Shown here piece after piece: positions 47,024 to 58,585 of a stretch of 64,000 nucleotides of DNA. The DNA is from Dinochytrium kinnereticum (lineage: Eukaryota; Chytridiomycota; Chytridiomycetes; Chytridiales; Chytridiaceae). The DNA is taken from positions 1 through 64,000 of the forward strand of contig JADGJT010000090.1 of assembly GCA_027604005.1 (NCBI GenBank), written 5' to 3'. The position numbers and the translations under genes were made by a program. The notes beneath the pieces were generated by a model. The model saw nothing but the letters and a program-made list of their open reading frames with translations, made no database searches and was not told where the DNA came from. Numbering within the stretch: the stretch's first letter is position 1; every line of letters starts with the position of its first letter.

Positions 47024-49500
47024 TTATGCGAAGAGGAAAGTTTCCTTCCCGATAACCTTGGAGAGCCTATCGCTTCCGACAATCCTCTCCAGCCTAAATT
47101 TGTCGTATTTGGTAAATAGGCATGTGCAGGATCCGTCCGCGGCTTCCACTAAGTTCACAATTTCGGGGTAAAAGTGCGAGGTCTCAGGCAAAGCATAGAA
47201 GAGAATATGTTTAACGTTCCGGATGCGGTATCTATGCAGAAGCATGTTAGCGGAGCTTGTAGCATAAAAGAAGGTAAATTCACCTTCGGAAAAAGTGGAA
47301 TCGCTCAGTGTAAAGAATGAAATCAATCTTCCCCTCGAAGAAATTTCCCCTCGCTCGAGATATGTCCGAGTTCTTCGTATATCTGAGATGGGTTAGAAGA
47401 AGGCAAGAATAAAAAAATAGAGCCTACTCTGAGAGCTCTCCAAATGAATAAGATCCTGCAGCAAAGTGATTTCTTATCCGAACAAAGTCAAAGTAAGAAG
47501 GGATAAACACCAGCACTTGCTGCGACTGCGTTGACGATGACATCATCTCTGGCACGACCTAGTAACCAAAATGTTAAATCTATGATCATGACATCTGCTG
47601 GTATAAGCGGGTAAAATCAATAAGAAAATAAAAATTAAAAGCCCTCAGTCATTGTTTTCATCTTCGACAAGTTTGTTCTAAAACTTGGCTGTTGAAAGAT
47701 AACGCATTTGTTTAAGCATCATCGGGCGAGAAAGAAAAAAGACGAGCGCAAAATAGGCATCGTACCTTTTGAACGAAAAAGTGGAATCGCGCATTATCTG
47801 CCTCTGTGATTTTGTCACAAGGTACTTTATAGAATAACTGCAATAAAAAGACTAGTTATGGGACAACATAGATTCTAAGGTAATCAAGCCTATATCTGGT
47901 TGCTTACCTGAGGGATCTGGCTAACAACTTTTGAAACAAGACCGACAGACTCTCCAGTAGCTTTAATCTTGCCAAAAATATTCAAGCAAGATCTGTTGAA
48001 TAAGGCAGTGACTTCAGGGCATTGGAATTTCGATATTAATATGGTCTGCCGTAAATACTTTGCACTTACAAACTTAGTCAGAAATAGGTAACCCCCAAAT
48101 CAAATAATACCTTCCATCCAAGTACCAAGCCTTAATCCTAGAAAAGTCTGCATCTCGAGGAATGGCGGGTACTTTGTTTAAAGAATCAAAGATAAGCTGA
48201 ACATGGTCCCAGTTCTGCATCAGCATGTAGTCGCATCTGTCAGCGATGACGATTTCAATCGAGGAGAGAAAGTCAATGTCTTTTGCTTTACCGCTGCAAC
48301 AAAGTTAGCACGTTGTGGTGGAGGATATGACAATACATACCCTTCTTTTTCAATAACAAGCCTAAGACCAAGAGGCGAGGCGATGATAACATCGGAAGAG
48401 AAGAAATCGCTAAATAACTTCAAGTGCTTCCGAGAAAATTTGACGCCGATCCGGAAGCAGTCATCGATATTACCAGCAAAGTCCTCCTTAAAGTCATCTG
48501 AATAGGTTAAAACCTGCACCTAATATATGAGGGTCTCTACCAGGCTTCTTTTCGTCAATGACATCTTCATCTTCTGGCATTCCAAACTCAGTTTCAAACC
48601 GAGTTTTGTTATCCTTTAATCTGTCAGTAGCTTTTCCTCCAGGAGCCACTTACAATGTGCGTAGCGCCAGAGAGTGCTATTAAGTTGTTTATGGCCTTTA
48701 ATGCCAGGTGCTTGGTCGGTAGCAATAAAAGCACCTTCGGTCGTGTAAACCCCTGGTCTTTGAAGTCACTGAAACATGTCAGTAATTGCAATTTGGGCTG
48801 TGATTCTACCGTTCATCGCTTTCAGTAGATGTCTCCTTCACTCTAGCGTTGTTCTTCATAACACGATCTCTCGTCCTAGACAGGCAGAGCGTGTCAGCGT
48901 ACAACGAGCTTCAAGTGAGAGACTTACTTGAAAATGTGATTCATAATGTGGAGATGGTAGCATAACCGGAGGTCTTCATAGCTTAGGTTGGCATGGTTTG
49001 TCGCAAGGAAGTCAGTGTACGTTGACAGCAGGTGGAAGAACCGCTTTTGAAGGGAAGACATATCTATTAAGGCCTTAATGTCACCCAGATGAAGAAAAGG
49101 GGAGAAAGCAAATGTTAACAAACCAGCGTCTTTTTTCAAAGATTCAAAAGGATTCAGCAGCCGTTTCTTGACGCCAGATTGAGCAGCATCTGGCTCGTTG
49201 TACGCCTCGATAAACTTGTCATTGGCAGCCTCTGAGTCCAGCGTGGCGAGCTGAAGGCTGTGAAAGTGCTCGCAGAAGAACGAAGTCTTTGTCCAGCTGC
49301 CCTTGGAGAGCTCATCGATGCGCGTATTGATCAGGTCCGAGTTCTCGTCGGAGAAGTGCGATTCAAAGGCATCCACCGCTGTGACCTGATCAGGGGCAGA
49401 GGCTTTATGGTTTGCGAAGGTATCGAGGGGAGTTCTTACGTTGGGCATCGATGCTGCTGCTGGTGCTGCCGGCGTTCGTCTCTCGCTTTCGTTTGGCCAT
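47024..49500 (-). CDS. UTP25: UTP25 small-subunit processome factor (DEF/DUF1253)
   Basis: This is a nucleolar, DEAD-box-like (non-helicase) component of U3 snoRNP-dependent pre-18S processing. The N-terminus from 49500 is basic ([20 protein letters not shown]) and joins after a 37-nt intron to [20 protein letters not shown]. Further conserved parts are [80 protein letters not shown] and the C-terminal [40 protein letters not shown]. It has about ten short introns. An alternative start at 49448 ([15 protein letters not shown]) reads through that first intron in an open frame. It is divergent from KRR1, 104 bp away. Confidence 0.88.
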
Positions 49501-49604
49501 GATGATTTTTTCCCACAACTTTTTTTTTTTTTTTTTTTTCTTTCTTTCGTGGCCTTCCAGTCAGTTCTGTGACAATTCCCACACAACCAGCAACGGCCGT
49601 CGAC
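49501..49604. promoter_or_regulatory. Shared UTP25/KRR1 promoter with T20 tract
   Basis: The 104 bp between divergent start codons contain an uninterrupted T20 run (49520-49539) followed by CTTTCTTTC. Poly(dA:dT) tracts exclude nucleosomes and, in yeast, mark ribosome-biogenesis promoters. Both flanking genes are small-subunit processome factors, so co-regulation is likely. I did not find exact PAC or RRPE elements. Confidence 0.6.
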
Positions 49605-50916
<1,312 letters not shown>

Positions 50917-50968
50917 GAGTAGGGGTGAATCAGCTCCAAATAAATTTTTTATTACTTTGCATCCCATC

Positions 50969-52931
50969 ATGTCGCTGCAGGATTTGGTGCTGAAGACCGT
51001 CAACGACCTCGGCGAGATCAAGGATAGCGCATCGCTAACGCTGGATGGCGCACCCGTCAGCCAGACGCAGCTTCTCGGCGTTCTGAATGCGCTGCAAAGC
51101 AGAGAGGTTCGGACTGTCTGCGAGTCTTGTGTGTTCACGCATCCTGTAGATCATTTCATACAAACCAATAGAATCTGAGCACTGGGTCTTGACCGCGGAG
51201 GGTTCGCTCATTGCCGACACTGGAAGTCATGAGGCAAAAGTCTTTAATGCCATCCCTGCTGGCGATGCTGGGATCACCGATGCAGAACTCCAAGTATGTC
51301 AGACGTTTCTTGCTTTTTTTTATTTTTTTTGGAGGCATAGCCTTAAGACTTGTTGCAGGCCAAGGTTGGCAGTTCCTTCAAGATCGGACTTGGCGTTGCC
51401 TTCAAGAACAAGTGGGTGAAGAAGCTTGATGGCGGAAAGGGGGTTGTCCGTGTCGTGGATTCGATCATCGATGGCAGTCAGAATGATCTTCTCGAAATCC
51501 GCAACACTGGAACGCATTCCAACGTAAAGATGGTCGCGGAATTGAAGAAGAGAACTTTGATTGAGAAGAAGTGAGGGCTTGCATTTATGCTGTTTCTAAT
51601 AGAGCCAAGGAAAGTGACGACTTTTGCCGTGAAGAAGGGGACCGCGTTCACTTTGAACGTTCAGAAGGAGGCCACAGATATCACCTTTGAGATGATGACC
51701 AGGTTGAGCTTTTCACCCTTGCTTTTCGTTCCTTCTAAACGTATGACCACAGCGGTGCCTGGAAAGATGCTCCTTTCAAAAAGTACAACATTTCAGACTT
51801 GGTTGCCGGAATCCCCCCTAAAGGTGGATACTTGCACCCTCTGATGAAGGTCCGCGAGGAGTTCAGGCAAATTTTCTTCGAATTGGGGTAGGAGCATCTT
51901 GTAGCTCCTTAAAGTCAGGCTGATTTATCTAAAGCTTCACCGAGATGCCCACTAACAAGTTCGTCGACTCTTCTTTCTGGAACTTCGATGCCTTGTTCCA
52001 ACCTCAACAACACCCTGCTCGTGATGCTCACGATACCTTCTTCTTGAAGGACCCCGCAACAGATGATAAGTTCCCACAGGACTATATGCAACGTGTTAAG
52101 GAGATCCATTCTAACGGTGGCTTCGGATCTATCGGGTTAGTGTGAAAAGCATCAGCTTATGAATAACGTCATCCCGTAGATATGGCTATGACTGGAAGAA
52201 AGAAGAAGCTGAAAAGCTGATTTTGAGAACTCACACAACAGCAGTCAGCTCTCACATGTTATACCAGCTTGCTCAGGAGGTAAGAACATTGGGAGTGAAG
52301 GTATCTGATTGTTTCAGAAAACTTTCAGGCCCGTGAAGTACTTCTCAATCGACCGTGTTTTCCGAAACGAAACCACTGACGCCACCCATTTGGCTGAGTT
52401 CCACCAAATCGAAGGTGTTGTCGCTGATCGCGGATTGACTCTTGGAGATTTGATTGGAGTCCTTCACAACTTCTTCAAGAAGCTTGGTGAGGCGGATTCA
52501 TGGGAGACATGTATCTGAATAGCTTTATATAGGAATTGAAAAGCTTCGATTTAAGCCCGCCTACAACCCCTACACCGAGCCCAGTATGGAGATCTTTTCA
52601 TGGCACGAAGGTTTGCTCAATCCTAAGGAATTCTTTTAATAATGCAAAAAAGGTCTGAAGCGCTGGGTCGAGATCGGAAACAGCGGTATGTTCAGACCTG
52701 AGATGTTGCTTCCGCTTGGCCTCCCCGAAGATGTTTCCGTAATTGCCTGGGGTCTGTCTTTGGAGAGACCAACAATGATCAAATACGGATATGACGATAT
52801 TCGTGATTTGATGGGTCACAAAGTTGATCTGGAGATGGTTGAGAGGAATCCAGTTTGCAGGTAAGCTCTGTTTGGATTTAATTATTGCTGATCGTTGAAG
52901 ACTGGATAAGAAGATGGGGAAGGAGGTCTAG
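50969..52931 (+). CDS. FRS2: Cytosolic phenylalanyl-tRNA synthetase alpha subunit (FRS2/FARSA)
   Basis: This is the catalytic subunit charging tRNA-Phe with FRS1. The N-terminal winged-helix repeats are [20 protein letters not shown] and [20 protein letters not shown]. The class II core follows: [58 protein letters not shown] (motif 1/2 region), [78 protein letters not shown] and, in motif 3, [40 protein letters not shown]. The ending [10 protein letters not shown] follows a last 40-nt intron. There are about nine introns, none disrupting motifs. Confidence 0.96.
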
Positions 52932-53104
52932 CGAGGATTTGTTTCGAGCCTCATCAAGGTTCTGTGTAGTCATCCCATTTTCTGTTTACACGGGCACTGC
53001 CAGTGTTATCTGGATTTTCATAACTTCAATACACGTCCATGCCCCCTTTCCCTTTTTTTTGTTCTTCTCAGGTTGATCACGTCCAGTGTCATACACAATA
53101 GAAA

Positions 53105-56100
53105 ATGTGGGGGGCATCTCTGATCGCGCTGTTCTTTTCGACAGCGCTGTTGCAGACGAGGGTGCAATGCTTAAGCCATGATCGGAGAGTATTAGCTCGG
53201 TCAGTTACATGTTCCTAGGACTGTGCCTTATTTTCAAACAGAGACAAGGCCAGGGAGATGTTCTTTCATGGTGCACATGGTTACATGCATGGAATGCTGA
53301 CTTTCTGAAAGGGTACGACAACTACATGCGCTATGGTTTTCCAAAGGACGAGTTAAACCCAATATTATGCTCCGGTAGAGGTCCTGATTACAGCGATCCC
53401 GATAACTGGAACGTGAATGATGTATTGGGCAACTTTTCGATGACCCTCATCGACACATTGGACGCTCTTGCCGTCATGGGTGATAAGAAAAAGTTTGAGG
53501 ATGGTGTCCGCCTAGTCATAGAGAACGTCAACTTTGATCTCGACACTCGGGTACAAGTGTTTGAAGTAACAATTCGAGTTTTGGGAGGTCTTCTCTCTGC
53601 CCACCTCCTGGCGACAGATAAGGAGCTTGGATTTTACATCGATTGGTACAAGGGAGAACTCCTAGAACTTGCATCTGATCTTGGGAAGAGACTACTGCCG
53701 GCGTTTGACACCCCGACCTTTATCCCCTATCCAAGGGTTTGTGTTGTGGGCATACATTTTTTTGACTCGTTAGGTTAACCTTAGACGGGGCGTTCTACCA
53801 TGGGAGGTGAACGAAACTTGTTCAGCTGGTGCCGGAACTCTGATTTTGGAGTTTGGGATGCTATCTCGTCTGACGGGGCTTGATATCTACGAGGTTTTGC
53901 GTTTTTTCAAAAGCTCCATTTAATATCGTAGAATGTTGCGCATGATGCTCTCATGTCTATTTGGGGGCGTCGGTCAAAATCTGACTTGGTTGGAAACAGT
54001 ATTAATATTCAAACCGGTCATGTAAGTTGATTATGCTTTATCATTCGTAACAACTTATTTTAAGTGGATTCAACCAATGGCTGGAGTTGGCGCAGGGATC
54101 GATTCATTCTATGAATACTTGCTCAAGGCATATATTTTGTTCGAGGATACCTTTTACCTCGACGTTTTTGAAAAATCATATAGTGCCTTGATGAAGCATT
54201 TGAGGGATAGCACTGGATATTTTTACAGAAATATACATATGGAATCGCTAACTGTCATGGCGAATTGGGTTGATTCACTCAGCGCCTTCTTACCAGGCCT
54301 CCAGGTATGGCCTCGGTTAGGGTTGTCATCAGTATTGACATAGTGAAAGGTTCTGGCGGGAGATATGCCCCCTGCAGTGGCATCGCACCAGGCGTTCACA
54401 GCAATATGGCGGAAATTTCGGGCATTCCCGGAACGCTTTGATACACATTCGAAAATCGCCAATATTGGAATCTATCCTTTGCGACCTGAGCTTGCCGAAT
54501 CCACTTATTTTCTTTACAGGGTAATATTCTTTCTGTTTGTTCTTTTCTTTCTAAATTTCTTCGCACTTGCAGGCCACAAAAGATCCTTATTACTTGGCAG
54601 TGGGATACCGAATTTTGACGGATATAGACTCACAGGCTCGAACGCGTTGCGGTTTTGCTACGCTTAGAGCTGTGGGGACAAAGCATCTTGATGATCGGAT
54701 GGAGAGTTTTTTCCTCTCTGAAACTCTGAAATACCTCTACCTACTATTTGATGAAGGTGAAAAGGAATATTGGTATTCTGAGTTAATTCCCGTCGTATAT
54801 TTTCCATAGACAACGTGTTTAACCGACTAGACGGCAACTTTGTTTTCACAACCGGTTCGTCAACACTTTTTCACATTCTTAGCTCTAATGGCATGAAGAG
54901 GGCCACATTCTTCTTATGCCTCCCAAGTTAAGGAAGCCAGAGCAGCTCGCCAAAAAGTACTCGACAAGGTCCACCTCTGTTTGCAAGAAATGGCACTTCC
55001 CTGGCGAAGTATCAGTAATACGGCCTCCTCTCCCTCTAGAAGAATTCCGAAAAATCAACCGCCTGGTAGGTGTTCCGGACAATGTAGGATATGAGGATAT
55101 TCCTGCGTTCTCAGAAGGAATGTGCATGGCGGACAGCGTTACCTCTTCAACTGGATATGATATTCATGTTCAGACTTATCAAATATCGTAAGTGGTTTTT
55201 TGATTCTTTTTTTTCCATTTTTCCATTTATTTGCTTATTTTTTGCTTTTCATTTTCTTTTCTTTTCTTTTCTTCCCATGACCTGTTCACCTTTTCCAATT
55301 AAGTTTCTTCCGCCTTATCATGATGTGTTTTCTGTTCGCATTGATGCTTTTTTCTCGGAAAATTTCCGAGTCAGTGTTAACGCCCCGGAGGAGCACAAGA
55401 TGAAGAGTGGAAAGACCCGAATCGTTCAGGTAGAGTATTCCTGTTTCACCTGTTTTTTTTGTTTTTTTTCTTCTATAGAGATTATTTGCTTTACTAAGCA
55501 TTACAGATGAGCGACGGCGTCTACACAAACAACCTGCATGGGGTCCATCTGACTCTAACGTTGGATGGGTCCGCCAGCAGTTTTGTGATCACAAAGGTTG
55601 ACTCTTATATTTTGCAAAATACTTAACTTCCGAAGGTGCTTCTTAGTGGCAAGGAATATATATTGGATGGAGGGGAAGTCCTCAAAGTGTCGCGGGAAGG
55701 CGTCTCGTTTCTATTGAAGGACCAAGATGATACCACCAAATCAAAATCTCTGAGAGAGGATTCGGCAGATATCAATCTGAATGCTAGGTTCGAACCAATC
55801 GTCAATTCCGGGGAGCGCGTTGTGGACTTTCCCTTGGCTCCCGCTTACTATGGCCCCGAATTGGTGGCTGGAGATAAGATAACCACAGAGTTTGTACCCT
55901 TGATCGATGCAAGCGGGAAAATCAGCGAGGGTTGCGCTCCTTACACTGCAGATCAGCAGGAGGCAGTTTATGGGAAGTCAGTTGTCGTTAAACGTGGCGG
56001 ATGCATGTTCTCTATCAAAACTCAGGCGGCGGAAGCGGGGGGGGCGACATCGATGATAGCGACCTCCCAGGATGAGACCTTATTTCCAATGGCCCCGGCC

Positions 56101-56469
56101 ACTCCTGATTTTGATAGCATTCATATGTTCTCCATTCCATCGTTTCTCGCGAGCAAGAGTTTTGAGACGCTGCTGCTGGACAAGTGGCGATCTCGTTTGC
56201 CCACGGTTGGGTCACTGTTTGCATCACTGCCAAGTGTTCCAGCACCGCAGGATAAAGTGCCCATCAACTTGCAATTCTCTGGAAAGCCCGTTAAAAATAT
56301 TGTTGTGGTGGATGGGGATCTTTTGGACGACAAGGCGAGGAGTGCTTGGAGCTCGCGTCGCCCTACTCGCGGTCGGGCCGTGATGGATGTGGGGTCAAAC
56401 TTTCCCTGCATAAAATCATCCCTTGCCGAGCCATACCCGTCAATGTGCTGCGCAAGGTGGAATGTATAA
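53105..56469 (+). CDS. EDEM-type alpha-mannosidase-like protein with PA domain (GH47, EDEM3/Mnl1-like)
   Basis: This ER protein trims or recognises mannose on misfolded glycoproteins for ERAD. A signal peptide ([20 protein letters not shown]) leads into the GH47 domain after two short introns: [115 protein letters not shown] (catalytic-glutamate motif) and the Ca-binding [13 protein letters not shown]-terminal protease-associated (PA) domain with [20 protein letters not shown] and [14 protein letters not shown] makes it EDEM3-like. No HDEL end is seen. An intron near 55190-55300 contains a (TTTTC)n run. With GRP94, it is the second ER quality-control gene here. Confidence 0.9.
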
Positions 56470-56560
56470 AGATGATGGAGTAACTTAAAGAAAATAACAG
56501 AGGTCATTATATTAAATCATGCAGAAGGGGAACAGAGATATTTCAAGTTCCATCGTGACG

Positions 56561-57416
56561 TTAATCATCGTACTTGAAAACCGAGTAAACGGGGGCATCC
56601 AACGCCTTGGCACCTCCCAAGGCAGTGAGCTCAATAAAGAACACGTACTCGGCGACCTTTCCGTTGTTCTGAGCGACGAGCTGACCCGCGGCCTTAGCGC
56701 TTCCACCAGTGGCTGTTGTAAAACAAGGATTAGAAGGCTGGATGAGAGCGCTTATTGGTTTCCATACCAATGAGATCATCGAGGATGATCACGTTCTGGC
56801 CGGGCTTGATGGCGCCGACCTGCATCTCAAACACATCGGTACCGTACTCCTTCACGTACTGGGCGCTCGTGGTGGCGCCGGGAAGCTTGCCGGCCTTTCG
56901 GACGGGAACAAAGGCAGCGCCGAGACGGAGGGCGACGATGGGGCCTTTTTTATTTTTGTAAAGTTGGAGGTGGTATGGGTGAAAGAAGGGGTTTTACCTA
57001 GCAAGAATCCTCTGGCGTCAAGACCTGTGGGGTTTGAATGCGGTTAGGCTTTGAAAGAATCGTGCTTTTCTGCCTACCAACGACGGCATCGATCTTGGGC
57101 AGACCGGAGGAGAGAATGTGGTGGACGATGTGGGTGACGAGAGTCTGAAAGAGGTTGCATTAGAGATGGTTTTAAATCGGCTCCTTACCTCGACGGCGAG
57201 GGGGTCCTGGAAGATCCCAAAGATATCTATTCATAGTCACGATGCGTCAGGATAAGCCCAGACGCATGCCTGCATGCCTGCCGATCACCAACCTTGGAAC
57301 AAGATGCCCTGGACAGAAAGCATCAGCGCATCGCTCAACCACCTCTAGGGCCTCACCTTCTTGGGGAAGTCGGGGATCGCCCTCAACTTGCTCTGGATGT
57401 ACGCAATGTCGCTCAT
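56561..57416 (-). CDS. Adenine phosphoribosyltransferase (APRT/APT1)
   Basis: This purine-salvage enzyme converts adenine plus PRPP to AMP. The start [20 protein letters not shown] (57416) is followed by a 16-nt exon (57293-57308, GILFQ), then [33 protein letters not shown], a 27-nt exon (56998-57024, LDARGFLLG), [40 protein letters not shown] and the PRPP-binding loop [17 protein letters not shown]. It ends [13 protein letters not shown]. The two tiny exons are required for the conserved sequence. The normal length is about 180 residues. It is divergent from TMEM223 by 53 bp and convergent with the EDEM-like gene by 91 bp. Confidence 0.94.
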
Positions 57417-57469
57417 TTTTTGGGGGTGAAAGGAAGGATCAAAAAAAGCTTGTCAAGAGTTGTAAGGCG

Positions 57470-58140
57470 ATGCTGCGCTTCCTTCACAAAAGTCTGTTCA
57501 GCACGACGGCGCATCACCCCGGCCAAGTCCTGTTCGAGTCAACGAACAAGTCCGTCACAAATGCCTGCGCATTCGCGTCCCTCTCCATGCTGATCTTCTG
57601 GACGAATCTGGCGGACATGGCGAGGGTGTATCTGAAGGAGGAGGACGCCGTCCCAAACTCGGTGGGGTGCGTTTGATACCAAATTCTAGTGTTGGCCTTG
57701 AGCTAACATCTCTTGCATCTGTTCGCAGGGAGAAGGTGTTTAAGGATGCGAGTCCGCTACGTCGGTACACCATGACGTTAGGATGTTTTGGGGCCGGCCT
57801 GCTCTTCGCGACGGGACCGTACATCTACAGCCAAAGGTTTGACGATTGAAATGCCATCACCTCATCCATTAATATAAACGCAAGACTTCTCAAATCCGTC
57901 ACTTTATTGAAAGGCGGGAAAGAAGTTCTCCTCGAAACGCACGCCTTCCTCGGCCGTAAGACCTGGACCTTCCCCATTCAGATAATATACTCGCGGACGC
58001 ACATTAGCAGAGGAAAGAGGGGGAGCTATGCAGTGCTTCATAACGCCGAGACAAAGAGATACTTTATCTTGAGCAAGGAAGGGGTTTACCCTGACGCTGC
58101 TTTGTTTGATAGAATGTTTTACCGAGGGGGGAAGGCATAA
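57470..58140 (+). CDS. TMEM223-like mitochondrial inner-membrane protein
   Basis: TMEM223 supports COX1 synthesis and complex IV assembly in mammals. Spliced from three exons: MLRFLHKSLFSTTAHHPGQV (presequence-like), two membrane segments (ACAFASLSMLIFWTNLADMA and YTMTLGCFGAGLLFATGPYI), then a soluble domain with LLKSVTLLKGGKEVLLETHA, WTFPIQIIYSRTHI and KRYFILSKEGVYPDAALFDR, which parallels the human 'F.FLLDK.G.FPN..LFD' end. Introns are about 57666-57729 and about 57836-57890. The stop is at 58140. The assignment rests on topology and the C-terminal motif, not an alignment. Confidence 0.8.
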
Positions 58141-58585
58141 CGAGACTATGAGCATATGCATCGTCTCATTCGTGTACTGGGCTTTGAAGGACACAGAGGC
58201 CTTCTGCTGTTTCAGCGCCATCCCACATCTCCTTTCCTCGCGAACTTTGGCAAGCGAGATGGATTCGCATGTACGTATATTACACCGTAACGCGTCGTCT
58301 TTTTGTTGGGAGCAAATGGTCGTTCAATATAGTATGTAGTAATTTTCGCCTATCATCACGGCCGAAAGAGAATCGAAGAGGGCCAAGTTCTGCCTCGAAA
58401 TAAAGGCCGCGTCTCAGCGTTTCTACAACATTGTTTTGAGATATATTGCGTGTTGCCAGCCTTCAGAGGATCAAATTATTGTATGCCAAGTTATCAAGAG
58501 TATATAGGAAGCATAATAGAGGGTGGGTATAGTGAGTTATTTCTCAGCAAACACGTATTCCACAAACATCAGCGGCTTTTTTTAT
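58141..58585. other. 445-bp convergent region without a recognisable gene
   Basis: It lies between the stop codons of TMEM223 (plus) and PEX1 (minus). Short open frames show no conserved motif and poor coding character. It is longer than other convergent spaces here (12-91 bp in most), so it could hold a small RNA or be long 3' UTRs. I see no tRNA cloverleaf. Confidence 0.5.

Noticed and set aside
55780..55800. GGTTCGAA as a tRNA B-box
   Set aside because: It lies in the coding exon of the EDEM-like gene and has no surrounding cloverleaf.
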